A DNA stretch of 64,000 bases from CAIKMD01 sp035552195 (lineage in GTDB: Bacteria > Pseudomonadota > Alphaproteobacteria > ATCC43930 > CGMCC-115725). The translations under genes were made by a program, and so were the position numbers. The stretch spans positions 1 through 64,000 of the forward strand of contig DASZLU010000123.1 of assembly GCA_035552195.1 (NCBI GenBank). The letters are read 5' to 3'. Below are positions 8,075 through 15,940 of the stretch, piece by piece (within the stretch, counting starts at the first letter, position 1; each line of letters begins with the position of its first letter). A model generated the notes under the pieces. The model made no database searches and was not told the DNA's origin. It saw only the letters and a list, made by a program, of their open reading frames with translations.

Positions 8075-8632
8075 ATGCGGCTTTTGCTCTTGGCGATGTG
8101 GGTAGGGTGGCTCGTCTATTGGGCGATCGCCGCGCGTGGGGCGAAGCGGGCCCAATGGCGCGAGCCGGTGAGCGGCCTCTGGCTGCACAGCGCGCTCGCT
8201 CTGCTCGGCACGGTGGTGCTGACGGTGCCGCGCGCGAGCCCGGCGATTCTGAGCCTGCCCTTTATGCCGCCGAGCCCGATCGGCGCCTGGCTCGGCGTCG
8301 TCATCACCGCGCTGGGCCTGTGGATCGCGATCGCGGCGCGGATTTATCTCGGCGGCAATTGGAGCGCCCGGGTCGAAATCAAAGAAAACCACGCGCTGAT
8401 TCGGACCGGGCCTTATCGTTATGTCCGGCATCCGATTTACTCCGGTCTTCTCCTCGCCTTGCTGGGCAGCGCGATCGCCCTCGACCGCTGGGAGGCGCTG
8501 CTCGGCTTTGGCTTGATCTTCGCCGCGCTGTGGCTGAAAGCCCGCCACGAGGAAGCGCGGCTGCGGCACGTGCTCCCCGACTACGACGCGTACGCGAGTC
8601 AGACGGCGGCTCTTATCCCCTTAGTCCTCTGA
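8075..8632 (+). CDS. Isoprenylcysteine carboxylmethyltransferase-like (ICMT/PEMT) membrane protein
   Basis: A 185-residue integral membrane protein with about four hydrophobic segments. It has the ICMT-like SAM-binding signature ALIRTGPYRYVRHPIYSG at about 108-125, followed by a C-terminal ARHEEARLRHVLPDY element where the conserved Glu and Arg bind SAM. The family includes prenylcysteine, phosphatidylethanolamine and other small-molecule methyltransferases; the acceptor here is unknown. GGAGGATCCCG precedes the ATG. It stands alone between the FAH gene and nrdJ. Confidence 0.8.
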   Translation: MRLLLLAMWVGWLVYWAIAARGAKRAQWREPVSGLWLHSALALLGTVVLTVPRASPAILSLPFMPPSPIGAWLGVVITALGLWIAIAARIYLGGNWSARVEIKENHALIRTGPYRYVRHPIYSGLLLALLGSAIALDRWEALLGFGLIFAALWLKARHEEARLRHVLPDYDAYASQTAALIPLVL

Positions 8633-8697
8633 GTCTTTCCGCTTTCTACCTATAGTTAGGTGCGTCCAAATCCGGGAAAACCGGAAAATCGCGTCAA

Positions 8698-8744
8698 CCC
8701 CAATATTTGGTAAAAACGCGCCTTCGATCCACAAAATCTTGTTG
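8698..8744 (+). promoter_or_regulatory. Two NrdR-box-like sites upstream of nrdJ
   Basis: Two 16-bp sites resemble the NrdR consensus acaCwAtATaTwGtgt. Site 1 at 8698-8713 is CCCCAATATTTGGTAA; site 2 at 8729-8744 is CCACAAAATCTTGTTG. Their centres are 31 bp apart with 15 bp between, the three-helical-turn phasing known for NrdR box pairs. Site 2 matches about 12 of 16 positions by eye. NrdR represses ribonucleotide reductase genes in response to nucleotide levels, so the position upstream of nrdJ fits. Confidence 0.6.
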
Positions 8745-8764
8745 CGCGCGTTGGCAAAGAGGCA

Positions 8765-8810
8765 CAGGATTTTGATCCTGTCGGTGCGCGAACGTCCTAC
8801 ATTTAGTAGG
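8765..8810 (+). promoter_or_regulatory. nrdJ leader with two hairpins
   Basis: The leader can fold CAGGAT (8765-8770) with ATCCTG (8775-8780) around a TTTG loop, and CCTAC (8796-8800) with GTAGG (8806-8810) around ATTTA. The first arm and its flank resemble a tRNA-Gln anticodon arm with one loop base missing. No cobalamin riboswitch core is seen. The role, if any, is unknown. Confidence 0.4.
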
Positions 8811-8851
8811 GCCGCGCAGGCAAGAAAATACAAGTTTGGGGGAGTTAGAGC

Positions 8852-11800
8852 ATGCGTATCGAGCGTCGCTTCACTGTCGCCGGCGAAGATCGCTACAAGG
8901 GCGTCGAGTTCCGGCTAGCGACCAGCGAGATCCGCAACCCCGACGGCTCGCGCGTTTTCCATCTGCCCGATTGCGAAGTCCCGGCGGAGTGGAGCCAAGT
9001 CGCTTGCGACATCCTTGCCCAGAAGTACTTCCGCAAGGCGGGCGTGCCGGCGAAATCCGTGCCCGTGGTCGAGGACGACGTGCCGGATTGGCTCTGGCGC
9101 CATGTGCCCGACGAGGCCGCCCTCGCCAAGCTGCCGGCCGGCCAGCGCTTCGGCTCGGAAAAGAGCGTCAAGGAAGTCTTCCATCGCCTCGCCGGCACCT
9201 GGACCTATTGGGGCTGGAAGGGCGGCTATTTCGATAGCGAAGCCGACGCGAAATCGTTTTACGACGAGACCTGCTTCATGCTCGTGAAGCAGATGGCCTC
9301 GCCCAACTCGCCGCAATGGTTCAACACCGGTTTGCATTGGGCCTACGGCATCGATGGCCCGGCGCAGGGCCACCAATATGTCGACTTCAAGACCGGCGAG
9401 CTCAAGGCCTCGACCAGCGCCTATGAACGGCCGCAGCCGCACGCCTGCTTCATCCAGTCCGTCGCCGACGATCTCGTCAACGAAGGCGGCATCATGAATC
9501 TCTGGGTGCGTGAAGCGCGTATCTTCAAATACGGCTCGGGCACCGGCTCCAATTTCTCGAAGCTCCGCGGCGAGAATGAAAAGCTCTCGGGCGGCGGCAA
9601 GTCCTCGGGCTTGATGAGCTTCCTCAAGATCGGCGATCGCGCTGCCGGCGCGATCAAATCCGGCGGCACGACCAGGCGCGCTGCCAAGATGGTGACGGTC
9701 GATATCGATCACCCCGATATCGAAGCGTTTATCGATTGGAAGGTGATCGAGGAGCAGAAGGTCGCGGCACTCGTTGCCGGATCCAAGCTTGCGCAAAAGC
9801 ACCTCAATCTGATCATGAAGGCCTGTCACGACGCGCCGGCAGCCCTGGCCGAAGGGCGGTTCGATCCCAAGAAGAACCTCGCCCTTAAGCTCGAGATCAA
9901 AGCCGCGCGCCGCGCGCAGCTGCCCGAGAATTACGTGCAGCGCGTGATTCAGTTTGCGCAGCAGGGCTACACCCAGATCGACTTCCGCACCTACGACACC
10001 GATTGGGACAGCGATGCCTATCTGACCGTCGCCGGCCAGAACTCGAACAACTCGGTCCGCGTCACCAACGACTTCCTCGAGCGCGTCGAGAAGGATGCCG
10101 AATGGCACTTGACCCGCCGCACCGACGGCAAAGTGTCGAAGACACTGCCCGCGCGCGAGCTCTGGGAAAAGATCGCGCATGCGGCGTGGGAAAGCGCCGA
10201 TCCGGGCCTGCAATACGACACGACGATCAACGACTGGCACACCTGCCCGGCCTCGGGCCGCATCAACGCGTCGAACCCGTGCTCGGAATACATGTTCCTC
10301 GACGACACGGCGTGCAATCTCGCCGCGGTCAACCTGCTCGCTTTTCGCACGCAAGATAACGGCTACGACATCGCGGGCTTCGAGCATGCCGTACGGCTGT
10401 GGACCATCGTCCTCGAAATCTCGGTGCTGATGGCGCAGTTCCCGTCGCGCGAGATCGCCAAGCTCTCTTACGAGTACCGCACCCTCGGCCTCGGCATCGC
10501 CAATCTCGGCGGCCTGCTGATGACGTCGGGCCTTTCCTATGACAGCGACGAAGGCCGTGCTTACGGCGCCGCCCTCACCTCGATCGTCTGCGGCAAGGCC
10601 TATGCGACCTCGGCCGAGATGGCCGGCGAGCTCGGCGCCTTCCCGGGCTACGAGCCTAACCGCGACCACATGCTGCGCGTCATCCGCAACCATCGCCGCG
10701 CGGCGCATAGCGAGACCGCCGGCTATGAGAAGCTCTCGGTCCTGCCCGTCGCGCTCGACGCCGGCAATTGCCCGATCCCGGCGCTGGTCGATGCGGCCAA
10801 GCACGCGTGGGATGTCGCTCTCGCCCTCGGCGAGCGCTACGGCTATCGCAACGCGCAGGCGACCGTGATCGCGCCGACCGGCACGACCGGCCTCGTCATG
10901 GATTGCGACACCACCGGCATCGAGCCCGATTTCGCGATCGTCAAATTCAAGAAGCTCGCGGGCGGCGGCTATTTCCGCATCATCAATCGCGCCGTGCCCG
11001 AAGCGCTGCGCACCCTCGGCTACAATGAAGCCGAGATCGAGGCGATCACGCGCTACGCCGTCGGGCATGCGACCTTGGCGGGCTCGCCCGCGCTCAGCCA
11101 CGATCAGCTCAAGGCCAAGGGCTTCACGCCCGGCGCGCTCGAGACGTTGGAGCAGGCGCTCGCCAACGCGTTCGACATCCGCTTCGCCTTCAACAAATGG
11201 ACCTTGGGCGAGGAATTCTGCAAGGCGGCCTTCGGCTTCTCCGACGAGCAGATGAACGATGCCGGCTTCGACATGCTGGCGGCGCTCGGCTTCTCCAAGG
11301 CCGAGACCGACGCGGCCAATACCTATTGCTGCGGCGCCATGACCTTGGAAGGCGCGCCCTTCCTCAAGGCGCAGCACTACGCCGTCTTCGATTGCGCCAA
11401 TCCCTGCGGCCGTCTCGGCAAGCGCTTCCTGTCGGTCGAGAGCCACATTCGCATGCTGGCCGCGGCCCAACCGTTCATCTCAGGTGCGATCTCCAAGACG
11501 ATCAACATGCCGAACGCGGCGACGGTCGAGGATTGCAAAGATGCCTATATGCTGTCGTGGAAGCTCGGCCTCAAAGCCAATGCGCTCTATCGCGACGGCT
11601 CGAAGCTCTCGCAGCCGTTGCAATCGCAACTCATCGACGACGATGACGAGGACGCCGAGGAAGGCGTTGCCGAACTGATGGAGAAGAACCCGGTCGAGCG
11701 CGTGCCGGTCGTCGCCGAGCGCATCGTGGAGCGGGTGATCGAGCGCATCGTCGCGAGCCACGAGCGCCGCCGCCTGCCGCAACGCCGCAAGGGCTACACC

Positions 11801-12559
11801 CAAAAGGCGGTCGTCGGCGGCCACAAGGTCTATCTCCGCACCGGCGAATACGAGGACGGCAGCCTCGCCGAAGTATTCATCGACATGCACAAGGAGGGAT
11901 CGGCCTTCCGCTCGCTGATGAACAATTTCGCGATCGCGATCTCGATCGGCCTGCAATACGGTGTGCCGCTCGAGGAATTCGTCGAGGCCTATACCTTCAC
12001 GCGCTTCGAGCCTTCGGGCATCGTCGAGGGCAACGACGCGATCAAGATGGCGACCTCGCTGCTCGACTACATTTTCCGCGAGCTCGCGATCTCCTATCTC
12101 GACCGCAACGACCTCGCCCATGTGCAGCCGGCGGACGTCCTGCCCGACGCGGTCGGCAGAGGCATCTCTGAGTCGAACTTGCCCGAGGGCGGCGGCCGTC
12201 CGGAATTCGCGGCGGTGGTGCAGCGCGTTGCGTCGACCGGCTATGTCCGCAACCGCCTGACCGTGCTGCAAGGCGGCCAGGCCAACGCCGCGACGGCAAC
12301 CGCAAGCCGCGGCAACACAGCGCTCGATGTCGCCGTCGAAGAAATCGAAGAGACGCGTGCGACGCAAACAGTAAGCACGACGCTGAAGGCCGAGCTCAAG
12401 AGCTCAACGATGATCGACAGCCGCGCAGAGAAGATCCGCATGGCGCGGGCGCGCGGCTACGAAGGCGATAGCTGTCACGAATGTGGAAATTTCACGCTGG
12501 TGCGTAACGGGACCTGCCTCAAATGCGATACATGCGGCAGCACGACTGGCTGTAGCTAA
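8852..12559 (+). CDS. nrdJ: Vitamin B12-dependent (class II) ribonucleoside-diphosphate reductase
   Basis: It reduces ribonucleotides to deoxyribonucleotides using adenosylcobalamin, so it works with or without oxygen. The 1235 residues fit the long proteobacterial NrdJ type. Visible elements are PHACFIQSV with redox Cys199, GSGTGSNFSKLRG, the active-site NPCSEY with thiyl-radical Cys477, Cys488 in TACNLAAVNL as the partner redox Cys, PTGTTGLVMD, and a C-terminal CHECGN...CLKCDTCGS zinc-type tail that recycles the active-site disulfide. The RBS GGGGGAG precedes the ATG. It is monocistronic, with NrdR-like boxes upstream and a terminator downstream. Confidence 0.97.
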   Translation: MRIERRFTVAGEDRYKGVEFRLATSEIRNPDGSRVFHLPDCEVPAEWSQVACDILAQKYFRKAGVPAKSVPVVEDDVPDWLWRHVPDEAALAKLPAGQRFGSEKSVKEVFHRLAGTWTYWGWKGGYFDSEADAKSFYDETCFMLVKQMASPNSPQWFNTGLHWAYGIDGPAQGHQYVDFKTGELKASTSAYERPQPHACFIQSVADDLVNEGGIMNLWVREARIFKYGSGTGSNFSKLRGENEKLSGGGKSSGLMSFLKIGDRAAGAIKSGGTTRRAAKMVTVDIDHPDIEAFIDWKVIEEQKVAALVAGSKLAQKHLNLIMKACHDAPAALAEGRFDPKKNLALKLEIKAARRAQLPENYVQRVIQFAQQGYTQIDFRTYDTDWDSDAYLTVAGQNSNNSVRVTNDFLERVEKDAEWHLTRRTDGKVSKTLPARELWEKIAHAAWESADPGLQYDTTINDWHTCPASGRINASNPCSEYMFLDDTACNLAAVNLLAFRTQDNGYDIAGFEHAVRLWTIVLEISVLMAQFPSREIAKLSYEYRTLGLGIANLGGLLMTSGLSYDSDEGRAYGAALTSIVCGKAYATSAEMAGELGAFPGYEPNRDHMLRVIRNHRRAAHSETAGYEKLSVLPVALDAGNCPIPALVDAAKHAWDVALALGERYGYRNAQATVIAPTGTTGLVMDCDTTGIEPDFAIVKFKKLAGGGYFRIINRAVPEALRTLGYNEAEIEAITRYAVGHATLAGSPALSHDQLKAKGFTPGALETLEQALANAFDIRFAFNKWTLGEEFCKAAFGFSDEQMNDAGFDMLAALGFSKAETDAANTYCCGAMTLEGAPFLKAQHYAVFDCANPCGRLGKRFLSVESHIRMLAAAQPFISGAISKTINMPNAATVEDCKDAYMLSWKLGLKANALYRDGSKLSQPLQSQLIDDDDEDAEEGVAELMEKNPVERVPVVAERIVERVIERIVASHERRRLPQRRKGYTQKAVVGGHKVYLRTGEYEDGSLAEVFIDMHKEGSAFRSLMNNFAIAISIGLQYGVPLEEFVEAYTFTRFEPSGIVEGNDAIKMATSLLDYIFRELAISYLDRNDLAHVQPADVLPDAVGRGISESNLPEGGGRPEFAAVVQRVASTGYVRNRLTVLQGGQANAATATASRGNTALDVAVEEIEETRATQTVSTTLKAELKSSTMIDSRAEKIRMARARGYEGDSCHECGNFTLVRNGTCLKCDTCGSTTGCS

Positions 12560-12620
12560 CACGCAACGCGGCTCCGGCTCAAAGCCTCCCAGCTAGAGCC
12601 GTGAACGAGGCAGAAATTTG

Positions 12621-12653
12621 GGGGTGCGACTTCGGTCGCACCCCTCTTTTTTT
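12621..12653 (+). terminator. Rho-independent terminator of nrdJ
   Basis: A perfect 10-bp stem, GGGGTGCGAC with GTCGCACCCC, closes a TTCG tetraloop and is followed by TCTTTTTTT. It lies about 60 bases after the nrdJ stop. Confidence 0.95.
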
Positions 12654-12680
12654 GGCGACATTCGCGATGCAAGCCTTGGG

Positions 12681-12944
12681 CTAGGGGATGTCCCTATCCC
12701 ACAAGCCGTATTGGCTCAATGTCTTTGCACGCGCGTCGCAATCCGATGGACACGAGTCCAAAAGCTCTGCCCCAAAAACGATCGCATCAGGACCGCCGGT
12801 GACGGCAAACAGGTGGCCGCAACTCTGGCACTTCAATACGTAAGTTCGGCCATACCGAGCCATACTCAGCGGTTCATAACTCAACGAGAATGGGTTTCGA
12901 CAGGCCAGATTTGGGCAGCGGTCTTCTACGCGATCTAGATGCAT
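12681..12944 (-). CDS. Small zinc ribbon-like hypothetical protein
   Basis: The 87-residue protein has four cysteines arranged CPNLAC (Cys10, Cys15) and CQSCG (Cys39, Cys42), which can form a zinc ribbon or knuckle. Between them is FSLSYEPLSMARYGRTYV, and after them GHLFAVTGGPDAIVFG. No other domain is recognised. I chose the ATG that puts the first Cys pair near the N-terminus; the frame is open further upstream but runs into the REP element. It is convergent with nrdJ. Function unknown. Confidence 0.55.
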   Translation of the reverse strand: MHLDRVEDRCPNLACRNPFSLSYEPLSMARYGRTYVLKCQSCGHLFAVTGGPDAIVFGAELLDSCPSDCDARAKTLSQYGLWDRDIP

Positions 12945-13052
12945 GTCAGCGTTTCGCCTTCTCAGGTTTCTCTTTTGCGGTCCCCTGCAATGCGCGCTCG
13001 AGCATCCGCCCAAGGCAATGCGCAATCTTAGACATCGCAGCCTTTTCTCCTT

Positions 13053-13123
13053 TGCCGGCGAAGGCCGGCATCCATTCTGCCATATCGTGCTGTCCGACAA
13101 TGGGTCCCGGCCTTCGCCGGGAC
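13053..13123. repeat. REP doublet (REPIN-like inverted palindromic element)
   Basis: Two short palindromes face each other in inverted orientation: TGCCGGC-GAAG-GCCGGCA at 13053-13070 and GTCCCGGC-CTTC-GCCGGGAC at 13104-13123. The second is close to the reverse complement of the first, and the flanks CATCCATT and AATGGGT are also related. This is the arrangement of extragenic REP pairs spread by REP-associated transposases. It lies in the gap before the MFS gene. Confidence 0.7.
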
Positions 13124-13254
13124 GAGGAAAATAATAGCGGACTTACAATTTGCTCGCCCAGGCCGACCGGGCGTACCATCTGTCCCACAAGAAGGACGCA
13201 AAAGCGTCCGCCTCGACAAACGAGTGCAACACTGTGGGCAGGGAACGCAGGGCA

Positions 13255-14604
13255 ATGGACGACGCCGATAGCTACAATTTCACCTCGGTTATCGATCAGG
13301 CGAAGATCAGCGGGCAGCAATGGCTGGTGCTGCTGGTCAGCCTCTTCACCGCCATGTTCGATGGCTACGACACGCAAGGCATCGCTTATGTCGCGCCGGT
13401 GATGGCGAAGGATCTGGGGTTCAGCCCCGCACTCTTGGGGCCGATCTTCAGCTCGGGCCTCTTGGGCCTGACGCTCGGCGCACTGTTCTTCGGCATGCTC
13501 GCCGACAAGATCGGCCGCAAGCAGGCAATCATCTGGCCGATGGCGATCTTCGGCGTGTTCTCGCTCGCAACGCCCTTGGGCCACACGGTGACGAGCCTCG
13601 TCGTGCTGCGTTTCATCGCCGGCTTCGGCCTCGGCGGCACGCTGCCGAACGTCACGGCTTACGTCCTCGAATACGCGCCGCGCCGGCGCCGCGCGCTATT
13701 GGTCAACAGCACGGCTGCGTTCTTCGCTTTCGGCTCGATCGTCAGCGGCATTCTCGCCAACATCCTCATTCCGACCTGGGGCTGGCAATCGACCTTCTAT
13801 ATCGGTGGCATCGTGCCGCTGCTCGCGATCGTCGTGGTCGCGATTTACCTGCCGGAATCGGTGCGCTATCTGTTGCTTTCGGGCCAGTCGATGGAGCGCG
13901 CGGGCGACATCATGCGGCGCATCGTGCCCGAGCGGAATTTCGCGGCCGGCACGCGCTTCACGCTGGAGCCGCAAATTCCCGGCATCACCGTCAAGGCGCT
14001 GTTCACCGACAGCCGCGCCTATCCGACAGCGATGCTATGGATCGCCTTCGTCGCCAATCTCTTCATCCTCACCTATCTCGTCTTCTGGCTGCCGACCTTG
14101 CTGCGCCAGGTCGGCCAGCCGCTGACCGTCGCGATCACTGTCACGATCTGGTACGCGATCGGCGGCTGCGTCGGCGGTCTCGGCATGGGTTGGCTCGCCG
14201 ACAAGCTCGGGTCGCTGCCGAAAGTGCTGGCCACGGCTTACGGTCTGGCGGCGATCACGATCTGCGTCGCCGCCTTCTCGCTTACCAACACGCCGGTGCT
14301 GGTCGTGGCGATGTTCCTGACCGGCTGCTGCATCAATGGCGGCCAGGGCTCCCTCAACACCATCTCGGCGATGTTCTACCCGACGGCGATCCGCGCCACC
14401 GGCATCGGCTGGGCGCTCGGCGTCGGGCGGATCGGCGCGGTGATCGGCCCGGCAGTCGGTGGCGCACTGGTTGCCGCGGCTTTCGCCCCGATCACCGTGG
14501 TCCTCGCCAATGTCCTGCCGGCGGCGATCGGCGTCATCGCCATCGCCCTCTTTAATCTCCGCCATGCCACGCAGGAAGCGGTCGTCTCCGCCGCGGCATC
14601 CTGA
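13255..14604 (+). CDS. MFS transporter, aromatic acid:H+ symporter (AAHS) type
   Basis: The 449-residue carrier has 12 hydrophobic segments and the AAHS signatures: LFTAMFDGYDTQGIAYVAP in helix 1, where the Asp is needed for aromatic acid uptake, and the loop GMLADKIGRKQAI. A second cytoplasmic loop, GWLADKLG, marks the other half. Relatives such as PcaK and BenK import hydroxybenzoate or benzoate; the true substrate here is not determined. I chose ATG 13255 over an upstream in-frame start because the leader would be unconserved. No catabolic gene is coupled to it. Confidence 0.85.
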   Translation: MDDADSYNFTSVIDQAKISGQQWLVLLVSLFTAMFDGYDTQGIAYVAPVMAKDLGFSPALLGPIFSSGLLGLTLGALFFGMLADKIGRKQAIIWPMAIFGVFSLATPLGHTVTSLVVLRFIAGFGLGGTLPNVTAYVLEYAPRRRRALLVNSTAAFFAFGSIVSGILANILIPTWGWQSTFYIGGIVPLLAIVVVAIYLPESVRYLLLSGQSMERAGDIMRRIVPERNFAAGTRFTLEPQIPGITVKALFTDSRAYPTAMLWIAFVANLFILTYLVFWLPTLLRQVGQPLTVAITVTIWYAIGGCVGGLGMGWLADKLGSLPKVLATAYGLAAITICVAAFSLTNTPVLVVAMFLTGCCINGGQGSLNTISAMFYPTAIRATGIGWALGVGRIGAVIGPAVGGALVAAAFAPITVVLANVLPAAIGVIAIALFNLRHATQEAVVSAAAS

Positions 14605-14664
14605 CAAAGATTTAAGGCGTTACGCCGGGGATACGGCTTCCGGGCCCCGCCTAAAGCCAAATGA

Positions 14665-14736
14665 CCCTCGCCTCTGGCGAGGGGCCACGCGCAGTTGACT
14701 AACCGGCTATCCGTTCTCGGATGGCCGGTTTTTTTG
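14665..14736 (+). terminator. Hairpin plus rho-independent terminator after the MFS gene
   Basis: An 8-bp stem, CCCTCGCC/GGCGAGGG (14665-14683), is followed by a longer stem, AACCGGCTATCCG (14701-14713) with CGGATGGCCGGTT (14718-14730), around TTCT. The second has one G-U pair and runs into a T tract ending at 14736. It serves the plus-strand MFS gene. Confidence 0.85.
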
Positions 14737-14759
14737 ACCGCTTCAGCGGCCCGGGTCCT

Positions 14760-15377
14760 TTATTTGACGATGATGCCGTTGAGCAGCGGCGCCAACGCCT
14801 GGAACGGCAGCTCGTTCATTCCGACCGGCGGCGCGAAAAGCTCGGGCTTTTGCGGGCCTTCCCTCACGTCGGCGAGTTTCATGGCGATCTTGGTCTTGTG
14901 GCCCGAGGGCGAGGTCACGACCCCGTCCAGCCGCATCAGCACGCCGCGCTTGCTGACCCAGACGAAGCCCTCGCCGCGGGTCCCGTCCGACGTGGTCTTG
15001 TCGACCCGGTATTTCGTGGTCGGGGTTTTATCGATGGTCTCCTCGCCGACCGGTTGCTGCTTTTCCATCTGCGCGTCGACCAGCGCCATTAGCATCGGCG
15101 GAAAGGGAAAAGTGACATAGGTCTTTATGCTCGGCGCAACGAGGAAACCCTGCTCGGACTGGCCGTCGAGGATGAAAGTCATATCCATCGCGCCAAGCTT
15201 CTGTTCGTCGCGCTCGCGGCCGGGCTCGTGGAACATCGGTCCGGTATAGGGCCTGCCGTCGATCGTGACCGTGCGCGTCGCGGTGAACGAGATCGGTGCA
15301 TCGAGCAGCGCCGCGGCGCGAGCCGGAAGCGTCAGGACAATCGCGACAAACGCCAAGGGAACGAGACGCGTCAGCAT
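14760..15377 (-). CDS. Secreted DUF4412-like protein
   Basis: The 205-residue exported protein has signal peptide MLTRLVPLAFVAIVLTLPARAAA. The body is an LolA/DUF4412-like beta sheet: MDMTFILDGQSEQGFLV, KTTSDGTRGEGFVWVSKRG (shortened here) and VLMRLDGVVT. Such proteins bind lipids or peptides in the periplasm, but the role of this one is unknown. I chose the ATG at the signal peptide; the frame is open further upstream but has no signal there. It is divergent from ridA. Confidence 0.7.
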   Translation of the reverse strand: MLTRLVPLAFVAIVLTLPARAAALLDAPISFTATRTVTIDGRPYTGPMFHEPGRERDEQKLGAMDMTFILDGQSEQGFLVAPSIKTYVTFPFPPMLMALVDAQMEKQQPVGEETIDKTPTTKYRVDKTTSDGTRGEGFVWVSKRGVLMRLDGVVTSPSGHKTKIAMKLADVREGPQKPELFAPPVGMNELPFQALAPLLNGIIVK

Positions 15378-15472
15378 CGAAAATCCGGTACCTTCGTGAT
15401 CAGGCGGGGCGGGTGACATTTTGCGCGGCATCTCTCTATGATGCCACAACTCGTTTTGCACGGGAGAAACGT

Positions 15473-15940
15473 ATGCCGGGAAAGATCGACCAGCGCCTTG
15501 CCGAGCTAAAGCTCGAATTGCCCAATCCGGCATCGCCGATGGCGAATTACGTGCCCGCCGTGCGCACCGGCAGTCTCCTTTATCTCTCGGGCCAGATCTG
15601 CCAATGGAATGGCGAGCGCCGCTTTACCGGCAAGCTCGGCGGCGAGATCTCGATCGAGCAAGGCAAGGAAGCGGCGAAGCTCTGCGGCCTCAATCTGTTG
15701 GCCCAGGCCAAGCGTGCCCTCGACGGCGATCTCGACCGCGTCGTCCGGGTCGTGCGAGTCGGTGGCTTCGTCAATTCGATGGCCGATTTTGTCGACCAGC
15801 CGCAAGTGGTGAACGGCGCCTCCGACCTCATGGTCGCCGTATTCGGCGATTCCGGACGCCATGCCCGCACCGCGGTCGGCGTCGGCTCATTGCCGGGCGG
15901 CGCCGCGGTTGAAGTCGATGTGGTGCTCGAGGTCCGCTAG
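15473..15940 (+). CDS. RidA/YjgF family protein
   Basis: The 155-residue cytosolic protein is of the family whose founding member deaminates reactive enamine/imine intermediates. PAVRTGSLLYLSGQICQWNG and the C-terminal GDSGRHARTAVGVGSLPGGAAVEVD are the family pattern, including the Arg that holds the substrate carboxylate. It is longer than the 130-residue RidA core, which places it in a Rid subgroup rather than RidA itself. GGGAGAAAC precedes the ATG. Its TAG abuts the ATG of the next gene, so the two are coupled. Confidence 0.85.
   Translation: MPGKIDQRLAELKLELPNPASPMANYVPAVRTGSLLYLSGQICQWNGERRFTGKLGGEISIEQGKEAAKLCGLNLLAQAKRALDGDLDRVVRVVRVGGFVNSMADFVDQPQVVNGASDLMVAVFGDSGRHARTAVGVGSLPGGAAVEVDVVLEVR

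Noticed and set aside
8621..8833. 70-residue minus-strand frame in the nrdJ upstream region
   Set aside because: It covers the NrdR-like boxes and hairpins, has no ribosome site and shows no recognisable motif.
8633..8851. Possible cobalamin riboswitch before B12-dependent nrdJ
   Set aside because: I looked for the B12-box type core and found none; the gene is B12-dependent, so repression by B12 would also be illogical.
8915..11470. 851-residue open frame on the minus strand
   Set aside because: It mirrors nrdJ in a GC-rich region where stops are rare; it has no motif, while nrdJ carries all class II reductase signatures.
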